Assembly (NCBI GenBank): GCA_002405435.1
Contig: DHLU01000054.1
Location: forward strand, 1-5,122
Length of the DNA: 5,122 nucleotides
DNA from: Flavobacteriales bacterium UBA4660
GTDB taxonomy: Bacteria > Bacteroidota > Bacteroidia > Flavobacteriales_D > Sanyastnellaceae
Direction of reading: 5' to 3'
Below are positions 1 to 5,122 of this stretch, one piece after another (the stretch's first letter is position 1; the number at the start of each line of letters is the position of its first letter). The notes below the pieces were generated by a model that did no database searches, was not told the DNA's origin, and worked only from the letters and a program-made list of their open reading frames with translations. The position numbers and the translations under genes are program-made.

Positions 1-6
1 GGCTGC

Positions 7-37
7 TTCGATGCCGGGTTTGTTTTTGTTACTTTCG
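7..37 (+). promoter_or_regulatory. Weak Bacteroidota-type promoter candidate for the DPP III gene
   Basis: Seen: TACTTTCG at 30-37 matches five of the six fixed positions of the Bacteroidota -7 element TAnnTTTG. TTCG at 7-10 is a poor match to the -33 TTTG box, with a 19-base spacer. This would place the transcription start in the low to mid 40s, giving a leader of about 15 bases before the ATG at 60. A second -7-like string, TGTTTTTG at 21-28, also matches five of six positions, but its -33 box would lie outside the window. Only 59 bases precede the gene, so the real promoter may be further upstream. No Shine-Dalgarno sequence is obvious; the bases just before the ATG are A-rich (AATAAGACCG). 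Confidence 0.25.
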
Positions 38-59
38 TCCGCTCAAACCAATAAGACCG

Positions 60-2102
60 ATGAAAACCCTGATGTTTCCCCTGGCCTGTGCATTGGCAGT
101 GGCCCTGGTATTGCCTTCCTGTTCTTCCGATACATCCGAAAAAGCCGCCGGGCTGGAGCCCTGTGTAGAAGATACGGCCGGCTTCCAGTGGGAAGTGGAC
201 CGTTTTGAAGACATCAGGATTCTCCGCTACCGCATCCCTTGCTGGAACAGGCTCACGGTCAGACAAAAAGAACTGGTGTATTACCTGACACAGGCCGGGC
301 TGGCCGGACGCGATATCGTGTGGGACCAGAACTATGAGCACAACCTGGCCATTCGCAATGTCCTGGAAAAAATCTATACTTCGTACACCGGCGACAAGAA
401 AGCGGAGGGATGGGGTCATTTTGAAACCTATGTAAAACAGGTATGGATGAGCAACGGCATCCATCACCATTATTCGAACCTTAAACACCAGCCCCGTTTT
501 GACCGGGCATATTTTGCCGCATTGCTCTCTGCAACGGGCACCGCATGTGCACCCGAACTGGTGGAAGTCATCTTTGATCCGGCTGTTGATGCGCGCAAGG
601 TGGAAAAAGATGCTTCCCGCGGACTCGTAGAAAACAGTGCGGGCAATTTTTACGGGGAAGGTGTGAGTACTGCAGAGGCTCAGGCTTTTTATGAGAAGAT
701 GAACCAACCGGGTGACCGTGCACCGCTGAGTTACGGGCTCAATTCCAGGCTGGTAAAGGAGAACGGTACACTCAAGGAAGAAGTGTACAAGATCGGTGGC
801 CTTTACAGCGCTGCGCTTGAGCAAGTGGTGATGTGGCTCGAAAAGGCAGAAAAGGTAGCGGAGAACGACAAACAGGCCGTGGCGCTGCGCAAACTGGCGG
901 AGTATTACAAAACGGGAGACCTGCGTACCTGGGACGATTTCAACATCGCATGGGTGCGTGCTACCGAAGGCGACATTGATTTTATTCACGGGTTTGTGGA
1001 GGTCTACAATGATCCGCTGGGCCTGCGCGGTTCGTATGAAAGTATTGTCGAAATCAATGATTTTGAAGCCAGTGACCGCATGAAGGTTATGATGGAAAAC
1101 GCCCAGTGGTTTGAAGACAACTCACCCATCATGGACCAGCACAAAAAGAAAGAGGTGAAAGGCATTACCTACAAGGTAGTCAGTGTGGCCGGTGAAGCCG
1201 GCGATGCCTCGCCTGCCACTCCGGTAGGGGTAAACCTTCCGAATGCGCAGTGGATACGCGCCATGCACGGATCAAAAAGTGTTTCGCTCGGCAACATAGA
1301 AGATGCGTATAGCCGTGCTGCGGGCTCCGGACTGCTCGATGAGTTTTGCCATGATCAGGAAGAGATTGACCGCGCAAAGAAGCACGGTGATATGGCCGGT
1401 AAGCTGCACACTGCCATGCACGAGGTTATCGGGCACGCCAGCGGACAGCTGGAAGAGAACGTGCAAGCCTCCTCGCTCTCACTCAAGGAATACCACAGCA
1501 CCATCGAAGAAGGACGGGCAGACCTGGTGGCTCTCTACTACGTGATGGACCAGAAACTGGTCGATATGGGCCTGATGCCCGACCTCGAAGTGGGCAAGGC
1601 GGAATACGATGCCTACCTGCGCAACGGATTGCTGGTGCAGTTGCGCCGGCTCAAGGTGGGTGAAGACATCGAGGAGGCCCACATGCGCAATCGCGCCTGG
1701 GTGAGCAACTGGGTGGTTGAAAAGGGAAGCGCTGATGGTGTGGTTGTCAAGGTGGTTCGGGATGGAAAAACCTATTACGATGTCCGTGATTACGCAAAAC
1801 TGCGCGGTCTGTTTGGGGAACTGCTGAAGGAAGTACAACGGATCACTTCACAGGGCGATTACGAGGCCGCACGTGCACTCGCCGACGGCTACGGAAAGAA
1901 GGTTGTACCTGCAGTGCATGCGGAAGTGCTTGAACGTTCGGCGCGGCTCAACATTCCCCCGTATGCCGGCTTCCTCAATCCGGTGCTTGAACCCGTAACC
2001 GATGCCTCCGGAAACATCACTGATGTGAAGGTGAGCTATATGGAGTCGTTTCCAGAGCAGATGCTCTACTACAGCGACAAATACGGTTTCCTATCGCGCT
2101 GA
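60..2102 (+). CDS. dpp3: Dipeptidyl peptidase III family (M49) zinc exopeptidase, predicted lipoprotein
   Basis: This is a zinc-dependent exopeptidase of family M49, whose members release dipeptides from the N-terminus of short oligopeptides. Visible motifs: HEVIGH at residues 454-459 (the hallmark HExxGH; His454 and His459 bind zinc, Glu455 is catalytic) and EEGRAD at 483-488, whose Glu484 should be the third zinc ligand. Other segments recall human DPP3: GFVEVYNDPLG at 311-321 (human GFIESYRDPFG), SVSLGN at 407-412 and AHM with His541 (human AHM with His568). The 680-residue length fits the Bacteroidota members, which I recall as about 675. Residues 1-20 form a signal peptide (Lys2, then a hydrophobic core) ending in lipobox LPSC, so Cys21 should be lipidated and the enzyme held in the envelope, unlike cytosolic animal DPP3. 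SSD follows the Cys, mildly resembling the acidic surface-export signals of Bacteroidota lipoproteins; surface display is only inference. The ATG at 60 is chosen because it gives the complete signal peptide. The motif has Gly485 where the usual EECRAE/D has Cys. The gene converges on the DUF4870 gene. The symbol is informal in bacteria. Confidence 0.95.
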   Translation: MKTLMFPLACALAVALVLPSCSSDTSEKAAGLEPCVEDTAGFQWEVDRFEDIRILRYRIPCWNRLTVRQKELVYYLTQAGLAGRDIVWDQNYEHNLAIRNVLEKIYTSYTGDKKAEGWGHFETYVKQVWMSNGIHHHYSNLKHQPRFDRAYFAALLSATGTACAPELVEVIFDPAVDARKVEKDASRGLVENSAGNFYGEGVSTAEAQAFYEKMNQPGDRAPLSYGLNSRLVKENGTLKEEVYKIGGLYSAALEQVVMWLEKAEKVAENDKQAVALRKLAEYYKTGDLRTWDDFNIAWVRATEGDIDFIHGFVEVYNDPLGLRGSYESIVEINDFEASDRMKVMMENAQWFEDNSPIMDQHKKKEVKGITYKVVSVAGEAGDASPATPVGVNLPNAQWIRAMHGSKSVSLGNIEDAYSRAAGSGLLDEFCHDQEEIDRAKKHGDMAGKLHTAMHEVIGHASGQLEENVQASSLSLKEYHSTIEEGRADLVALYYVMDQKLVDMGLMPDLEVGKAEYDAYLRNGLLVQLRRLKVGEDIEEAHMRNRAWVSNWVVEKGSADGVVVKVVRDGKTYYDVRDYAKLRGLFGELLKEVQRITSQGDYEAARALADGYGKKVVPAVHAEVLERSARLNIPPYAGFLNPVLEPVTDASGNITDVKVSYMESFPEQMLYYSDKYGFLSR

Positions 2103-2140
2103 GCGAAGGCATTAGACAACGGGCCGGCGCTGGTTCAGCG
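2097..2140. terminator. Inverted repeat at the convergent junction, possible shared terminator
   Basis: CGCTGA at 2097-2102 and TCAGCG at 2135-2140 are perfect inverted complements, extendable inward by a G-T and a C-G pair, with about 30 bases between. Each arm contains the stop codon of one gene: TGA of the peptidase (2100-2102) and TGA of the membrane-protein gene (2135-2137 on the minus strand). The loop holds a GCCGGC palindrome at 2123-2128. There is no T-run after the stem on either side, so this is not a classical intrinsic terminator. Both genes simply end in Arg(CGC)-TGA, so the repeat may be chance. It is listed because the convergent transcripts must stop around here and nothing better is visible. 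Confidence 0.2.
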
Positions 2141-2449
2141 AATGGATGCAAACCATTGCTGAAAATACTCACCCACAATGGGCAGGGGTTCTGCCTTTTC
2201 GCTGGCTGCCTGTATGAGGCTGACCACCCAAAGGATGATGCAGACCAGACCGACGAGCCAGCCCAACAGGGGTATCCACGCCAACAGCGACATCAGCATA
2301 AGCCCGAGTGTCTGGCGTATGTAAAAGGCCCCAAACGAACTTTGTTCGTTTTGATTGAGAATGAGTGCCACTACCCAGCCGATGATGGTGATGTGCGCCA
2401 CAATGGCAATGGTCTTGGCCTGAGGGGTATCCGGAGAAAATGCTTCCAT
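2135..2449 (-). CDS. DUF4870 / Tic20-like small integral membrane protein
   Basis: This is a 104-residue hydrophobic protein of the DUF4870/Tic20-like type; its molecular function is not established. Homologues are sometimes named import component protein by analogy with chloroplast Tic20, which is not proof of a transport role. Visible: a short polar N-terminus, a first membrane segment at about 12-31 (containing HITIIGWVVALIL), a loop at 32-47 with FYIRQTLGL at 42-50 (the family's aromatic-x-x-R-Q signature), then about 35 hydrophobic residues (48-82) that can form two helices turning near Pro60. It ends with PIVGEYFQQWF at 90-100, which resembles the C-terminal block of Bacteroidota members. 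No signal peptide beyond the first helix and no catalytic motif is visible. The ATG at 2449 places the start just before the first helix. The gene lies 72 bp downstream of cvfB with a promoter-like sequence between, so it may be transcribed alone or as the last gene of the cluster. Confidence 0.8.
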   Translation of the reverse strand: MEAFSPDTPQAKTIAIVAHITIIGWVVALILNQNEQSSFGAFYIRQTLGLMLMSLLAWIPLLGWLVGLVCIILWVVSLIQAASEKAEPLPIVGEYFQQWFASIR

Positions 2450-2451
2450 GG

Positions 2452-2465
2452 GTAAAAGATTTTAC
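2452..2465. repeat. Near-perfect dyad GTAAAA-GA-TTTTAC just upstream of the DUF4870 gene
   Basis: Seen: two 6-base arms separated by 2 bases, ending two bases before the ATG on the minus strand (start codon 2447-2449). It lies right after the candidate -7 element (2467-2474), so it would overlap the predicted transcription start. This is a plausible position for an operator, or for a small hairpin masking the start codon. No regulator recognising it can be named. Confidence 0.3.
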
Positions 2466-2466
2466 G

Positions 2467-2498
2467 CCAAGGTAGGGCGAATTCACCCCCGTGTCAAA
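2467..2498 (-). promoter_or_regulatory. Bacteroidota-type promoter candidate for the DUF4870 gene
   Basis: Read on the minus strand, TTTG (2498-2495) is followed after 20 bases by TACCTTGG (2474-2467). The first matches the -33 box exactly. The second matches five of the six fixed positions of the -7 box TAnnTTTG. The spacing is about what is known for Bacteroidota primary-sigma promoters. Initiation would fall near 2460, leaving a leader of only about 10 bases before the ATG at 2449. It sits in the largest gap of the minus-strand cluster, which supports independent transcription of the small membrane-protein gene. Confidence 0.35.
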
Positions 2499-2521
2499 GG
2501 CATCGATATAAAGAAGCTGCT

Positions 2522-3412
2522 TTAGCCCTGTTTGGGCTTGAAGGGTTTTGGGGTGAACTTCGGCGCCTTGGCCTTAGGGGGTTGTTGGGTGAGTTTGATG
2601 CCAAACTTGGTAAACTCAATCTTTTCCTGCTTCAGCAACACACCCGCTGCGCGCTTAAATGTTTTTTTACTCATGCGCAGACGCATCTTGATCTCTTCCG
2701 GCGGCGTGTCATCGTTGATGCGCGCATAACCCCCATTAATGGTGAGGAAGTCCATGAGTTTGGCGATGGCATCTTCAATCAGTTCCATGCCTTCCTTCTG
2801 CATGGAAACCTGTATGTCTTTGCCTTCGATTTTCCTTATATAACCTACAACGATGTCGCCCTGTCGCACAGGCCGCGTGATCTCCTGTTCGAATAGTATC
2901 GCGCTGTATTTGCCGTCGAGGATTACCCGCCGGCCGATGTCAATTTTTTCCCAGATCATCATAGTCACCTCGTCGCCGCGTTTGTAGGTGTGCTCTTCGT
3001 TGCGCAGGTATTTCAGCAACCGGGTTGTGCCAAAGAGGCGCCTGTGCAAGACATCTTCCTTTAGTGTAATCAGCACATAGGTACCGGCGCCCAGTGCCTT
3101 GGTCTGCTCGCGCTCGGGAATGAGTATGTCGCGCGAAGTGCCGATGTCGGCAAAAGCCCCCGGTGCGCTCACACTTCTGATTTTAACGCCCGCAATGCCG
3201 TCGAGTTCCAGCACGGGCAGGCGGGTGGAGGCCTGCAATTCGCTCTTGTCGTTGTAATAGATGAATACCTCAAGCGTGTCGCCCGGTTTAACATCCTTCC
3301 TGACTTCCTTCACCGGAAGTTGCACCTGGTGCTGCTCGTCTCCAAGCCATAGGATGCCATCTGCGATCGTGTGGATCGGGAGTGTTTGTATTTTACCGGG
3401 AATAATCTTCAT
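2522..3412 (-). CDS. cvfB: CvfB-family RNA-binding protein (S1-like domains plus winged helix)
   Basis: This is a 296-residue protein of the CvfB (conserved virulence factor B, YitL-like) family: cytoplasmic nucleic-acid-binding proteins built from three S1-like OB folds and a C-terminal winged helix. The family was named from a Staphylococcus aureus regulator; its role in Bacteroidota is not established. Rough layout: S1-like 1 at 3-64; S1-like 2 at 73-135 with the typical APGAFADIGTSRDILIP (83-99) and EQ at 102-103; S1-like 3 at 143-205; winged helix at about 220-274 with the well-conserved RMSKKTFKRAAGVLLKQ (246-262). After the fold comes a Lys/Pro-rich tail (about 276-296, with KFTPKPFKPKQ) that is likely disordered and basic. 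The start at 3412 is ATG and gives the usual MKI-type N-terminus directly before the first beta strand; no Shine-Dalgarno sequence is visible. It lies 49 bp after icd on the same strand with no promoter match in the gap, so co-transcription with icd is likely. Confidence 0.88.
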   Translation of the reverse strand: MKIIPGKIQTLPIHTIADGILWLGDEQHQVQLPVKEVRKDVKPGDTLEVFIYYNDKSELQASTRLPVLELDGIAGVKIRSVSAPGAFADIGTSRDILIPEREQTKALGAGTYVLITLKEDVLHRRLFGTTRLLKYLRNEEHTYKRGDEVTMMIWEKIDIGRRVILDGKYSAILFEQEITRPVRQGDIVVGYIRKIEGKDIQVSMQKEGMELIEDAIAKLMDFLTINGGYARINDDTPPEEIKMRLRMSKKTFKRAAGVLLKQEKIEFTKFGIKLTQQPPKAKAPKFTPKPFKPKQG

Positions 3413-3461
3413 CAGTCGTTGGGGGGTGTGTAGCCGGTGAGGCGGCGTATTTCGTTGGAAA
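3413..3461 (-). other. icd-cvfB gap with an open out-of-frame stretch ending in TGATG
   Basis: This 49-base gap contains no TAnnTTTG match or hairpin. Read on the minus strand, out of frame with icd, it is open and gives [17 protein letters not shown]. Its TGA stop overlaps the cvfB ATG by one base (TGATG), as in translationally coupled genes. The frame stays open back into icd for at least 80 bases, but I see no ATG, GTG or TTG start in that part, so no gene is called. It may be chance, or a relic of an older or longer C-terminus. Confidence 0.2.
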
Positions 3462-4685
3462 CTACCGCATGCGGCTTCTCAGTTCGTGGTCTATGGCATC
3501 GAGGAAATCCTCGGTATTCAGGTAATGCGATTCCGTGACGGCGCCTCCGTGGATGCAAACGGCGAGGTCCTTGGTCATCCGTCCTGATTCCACAAGGTCA
3601 ACACATACCTGTTCAAGGGTGCCTGCGAAGCGCACGAGCGCCTCATTGCCATCGGTCTTCCCCCTGAAGGCCAGACCCTGGGTCCAGGCGTAGATAGAGG
3701 CGATGGGGTTGGTCGATGTCTTTTTGCCTTGCTGGTGCTGCCTGAAGTGCCGGGTCACGGTGCCGTGTGCGGCTTCCGCCTCCATGGTCTTGCCATCGGG
3801 CGTGATCAGCGCACTGGTCATGAGTCCGAGCGACCCGAACCCCTGGGCGACTATATCGCTCTGCACATCTCCGTCGTAGTTTTTGCAGGCCCAGACAAAA
3901 CCGCCTTCGCTCTTGAGGCAGAAGGCTACCATGTCATCGATGAGTCGGTGTTCGTAGGTGATGCCCAGTTGCGCAAAACGGTTCCTGTATTCGCGCTCAT
4001 AGACCTCCTCAAAAATGTCTTTGAACCGACCGTCGTAGGCCTTTAGGATGGTGTTTTTTGAACTGAAGTACAGGTTCCACCCGCGCATCAGCGCCTGGTT
4101 GAAACATGACCGCGCAAAACCGTAAATGCTCTCGTCGGTGTTGTACATCGCCATGGCTACGCCGTCTCCTTCAAAGTTATATACGTCCCAGGTGCGGCTT
4201 TCCCCGCGCTCCGGGGTGAAGGTCATGGTCAGTTTTCCCTTACCCTTCACCACCGCATCTGTGGCGCGGTACTGGTCGCCGAAAGCATGGCGGCCTATGT
4301 TGATGGGCTTGGTCCAGCCAGGCACCAGCCGGGGAATGTTGCGGCAGATGATGGGTTCGCGGAAAACCGTTCCCCCCACAATGTTTCGGATGGTACCGTT
4401 TGGCGATTTCCACATTTTTTTCAGACCGAACTCCTTCACCCGCGATTCATCAGGTGTAATGGTGGCGCATTTGACTGCCACGTTGTAGCGGAGTGTCGCC
4501 TCGGCCGCTTCTGACGTCACCTGGTCATCGGTACGGTCGCGGTTTTCTAAGCCGAGATCAAAATACCGGATGTCGAGATCAAGGTAGGGGAAGATCAGTT
4601 TTTCCTTGATGAAAGACCAGATAATTCGGGTCATTTCATCGCCATCCATCTCTACGATGGGTTGCGCCACTTTTATTTTTTGCAT
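3462..4685 (-). CDS. icd: NADP-dependent isocitrate dehydrogenase, eukaryote-like homodimeric type
   Basis: It oxidatively decarboxylates isocitrate to 2-oxoglutarate and CO2 while reducing NADP+, in the cytoplasmic TCA cycle. The 407 residues align by eye almost without gaps to human IDH1/IDH2 rather than to the E. coli Icd type. Isocitrate-binding residues are present: Thr77, Ser94 and Asn96 (KSPNGT), Arg100, Arg109, Arg132 in [12 protein letters not shown], Tyr139 and Lys210 ([16 protein letters not shown]). Metal-binding Asp250, Asp273 and Asp277 lie in LIDDMVA and [15 protein letters not shown] at 307-313 with Arg312 and His313 marks NADP+ rather than NAD+ preference, and Asn326 follows in KKTSTNP. 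Numbering starts at the ATG at 4685; an in-frame GTG immediately before it (4688) would add one residue, and ATG is preferred. The C-terminus ([19 protein letters not shown]) is a natural family end, so the gene is intact. It follows ndk by 26 bp and precedes cvfB by 49 bp, so it is probably the middle gene of an operon. Confidence 0.97.
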   Translation of the reverse strand: MQKIKVAQPIVEMDGDEMTRIIWSFIKEKLIFPYLDLDIRYFDLGLENRDRTDDQVTSEAAEATLRYNVAVKCATITPDESRVKEFGLKKMWKSPNGTIRNIVGGTVFREPIICRNIPRLVPGWTKPINIGRHAFGDQYRATDAVVKGKGKLTMTFTPERGESRTWDVYNFEGDGVAMAMYNTDESIYGFARSCFNQALMRGWNLYFSSKNTILKAYDGRFKDIFEEVYEREYRNRFAQLGITYEHRLIDDMVAFCLKSEGGFVWACKNYDGDVQSDIVAQGFGSLGLMTSALITPDGKTMEAEAAHGTVTRHFRQHQQGKKTSTNPIASIYAWTQGLAFRGKTDGNEALVRFAGTLEQVCVDLVESGRMTKDLAVCIHGGAVTESHYLNTEDFLDAIDHELRSRMR

Positions 4686-4711
4686 CACCGGAAGGGTAGC
4701 GCCGGCAAGGG

Positions 4712-5122
4712 TCAGGCGTGTTCGCGGGCAGAGAAGAAGAAGGCGCCTTCGATGGCGGCATTGTCATCGCTGTCGCTCCCGTGCACGGCATTGGCGGCAA
4801 TGCTGGTGGCAAACTGCCTGCGGATGGTGCCTTCTGCGGCCTTCTGCGGGTCGGTGGCTCCGATGAGGTTGCGGAAAGACTCGACCGCGTTGTCTTTTTC
4901 GAGGATGGCAGCTACTATGGGCCCGCTGGTCATGTATTCGACCAGTTCTCCAAAAAACGGCCGCTCGCGGTGAATAGCGTAAAACTTACCGGCCTCTTCG
5001 CCCGAAAGCCGGGTCCACTTGAGCGCTACGATGCGGAAGCCGTCTCCGATGATTTTATCGAGAATTTTGCCGGTGTGCCCTGCGCCGGTTGCGTCGGGCT
5101 TGATCATGGTAAATGTCCTGTT
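4712..5122 (-). CDS. ndk: Nucleoside diphosphate kinase, 5' end cut by the window
   Basis: NDK transfers the gamma phosphate of ATP to other (d)NDPs through a phosphohistidine, keeping NTP and dNTP pools balanced; it is cytosolic. The open frame continues past the internal ATG at 5107 to the window edge. The five codons 5122-5108 read NRTFT, giving [11 protein letters not shown], the standard start of bacterial NDKs. The true start therefore lies a few codons beyond the window, and the ATG at 5107 is internal. Of the 136 visible residues, numbered from that Asn: Lys8 of MIKPDA binds phosphate, [11 protein letters not shown] and GPIVAAILE form the nucleotide-binding core, RNLIGATDP follows, and NAVHGSDS carries the catalytic His114. 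The C-terminus ([14 protein letters not shown]) ends as in other Bacteroidota NDKs, with an expected full length of about 139. The TGA stop lies 26 bp before the icd ATG with no promoter between, so the two are likely co-transcribed. The promoter is outside the window. Confidence 0.97.
   Translation of the reverse strand, partial: NRTFTMIKPDATGAGHTGKILDKIIGDGFRIVALKWTRLSGEEAGKFYAIHRERPFFGELVEYMTSGPIVAAILEKDNAVESFRNLIGATDPQKAAEGTIRRQFATSIAANAVHGSDSDDNAAIEGAFFFSAREHA

Noticed and set aside
11..208. 65-codon plus-strand open frame overlapping the start of the peptidase gene
   Set aside because: It is out of frame with the lipoprotein signal peptide, ends within the peptidase gene and has no family features.
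1479..1838. 119-codon open frame on the minus strand inside the peptidase gene
   Set aside because: It is fully antisense to conserved M49 sequence including the zinc motif region, is rich in His/Val/Gln as expected of a complementary-frame shadow, and matches no family I recognise.
2156..2486. Two open frames of about 100 codons (one on each strand) overlapping the DUF4870 gene
   Set aside because: The reading frame at 2135-2449 gives a clear membrane protein with family motifs. The others are shadows with irregular His/Cys/Arg-rich composition.
2505..2530. Possible terminator after cvfB
   Set aside because: The only self-complementary string near the stop (AAGCAGCTT) has no usable loop and no clean T-run after it.
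4126..4488. 120-codon plus-strand open frame opposite icd
   Set aside because: It is antisense to the catalytic core of isocitrate dehydrogenase and shows no recognisable domain.
4606..4973. Plus-strand open frames opposite the ndk/icd junction
   Set aside because: They are Arg/Cys/Trp-rich or low-complexity shadows spanning two well-supported minus-strand genes.
4712..5107. Taking the ATG at 5107 as the start of ndk
   Set aside because: The in-frame codons upstream encode NRTFT, part of the conserved NDK N-terminus, so this ATG is internal and the gene runs off the window.
1..5122. Search for CRISPR repeats, tRNA/rRNA genes, insertion sequence ends, toxin-antitoxin or defence genes
   Set aside because: None seen. 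The window is almost fully occupied by five recognisable genes, and the gaps are 72 bp or shorter apart from the 59-bp leader.

Overview
The window reads as an ordinary chromosomal segment of a Bacteroidota (Bacteroidetes-type) bacterium of moderate to fairly high GC. This is inferred from three things. The proteins look like Bacteroidota forms: a secreted lipoprotein dipeptidyl peptidase III, a eukaryote-like NADP isocitrate dehydrogenase, and an NDK starting [11 protein letters not shown]. The starts lack convincing Shine-Dalgarno sequences. The best promoter candidates fit the TTTG / TAnnTTTG pattern of Bacteroidota rather than TTGACA/TATAAT. Genus cannot be told from the sequence alone.

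Layout. Bases 1-59 are a short leader with only a weak promoter candidate. Bases 60-2102 (+) encode a complete 680-residue M49 (DPP III) zinc exopeptidase with a lipoprotein signal peptide. It faces a leftward (-) gene cluster across a 32-bp convergent junction. Reading in the direction of transcription, the minus strand carries ndk (4712-5122, its 5' end cut by the window edge), a complete NADP isocitrate dehydrogenase (3462-4685), a complete CvfB-like S1/winged-helix RNA-binding protein (2522-3412), and a 104-residue DUF4870/Tic20-like membrane protein (2135-2449). The gaps are 26, 49 and 72 bp. The first three genes look co-transcribed. The last may have its own promoter in the 72-bp gap.

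Function. The minus-strand genes are housekeeping: nucleoside triphosphate balancing (NDK), 2-oxoglutarate and NADPH supply (IDH), an RNA-binding regulator (CvfB type) and a small membrane protein of unknown role. The plus-strand peptidase probably trims short peptides to dipeptides in the periplasm or at the cell surface. I see no mobile element, CRISPR array, RNA gene or defence system, and no evidence of an undescribed multi-gene system. The points worth a second look are small: a Gly in the second zinc motif of the peptidase, its envelope location, a dyad at the promoter of the membrane-protein gene, an inverted repeat containing both convergent stop codons, a Lys/Pro-rich tail on CvfB, and an open out-of-frame stretch between icd and cvfB that ends in TGATG on the cvfB start. 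No gap between genes exceeds 300 bases.
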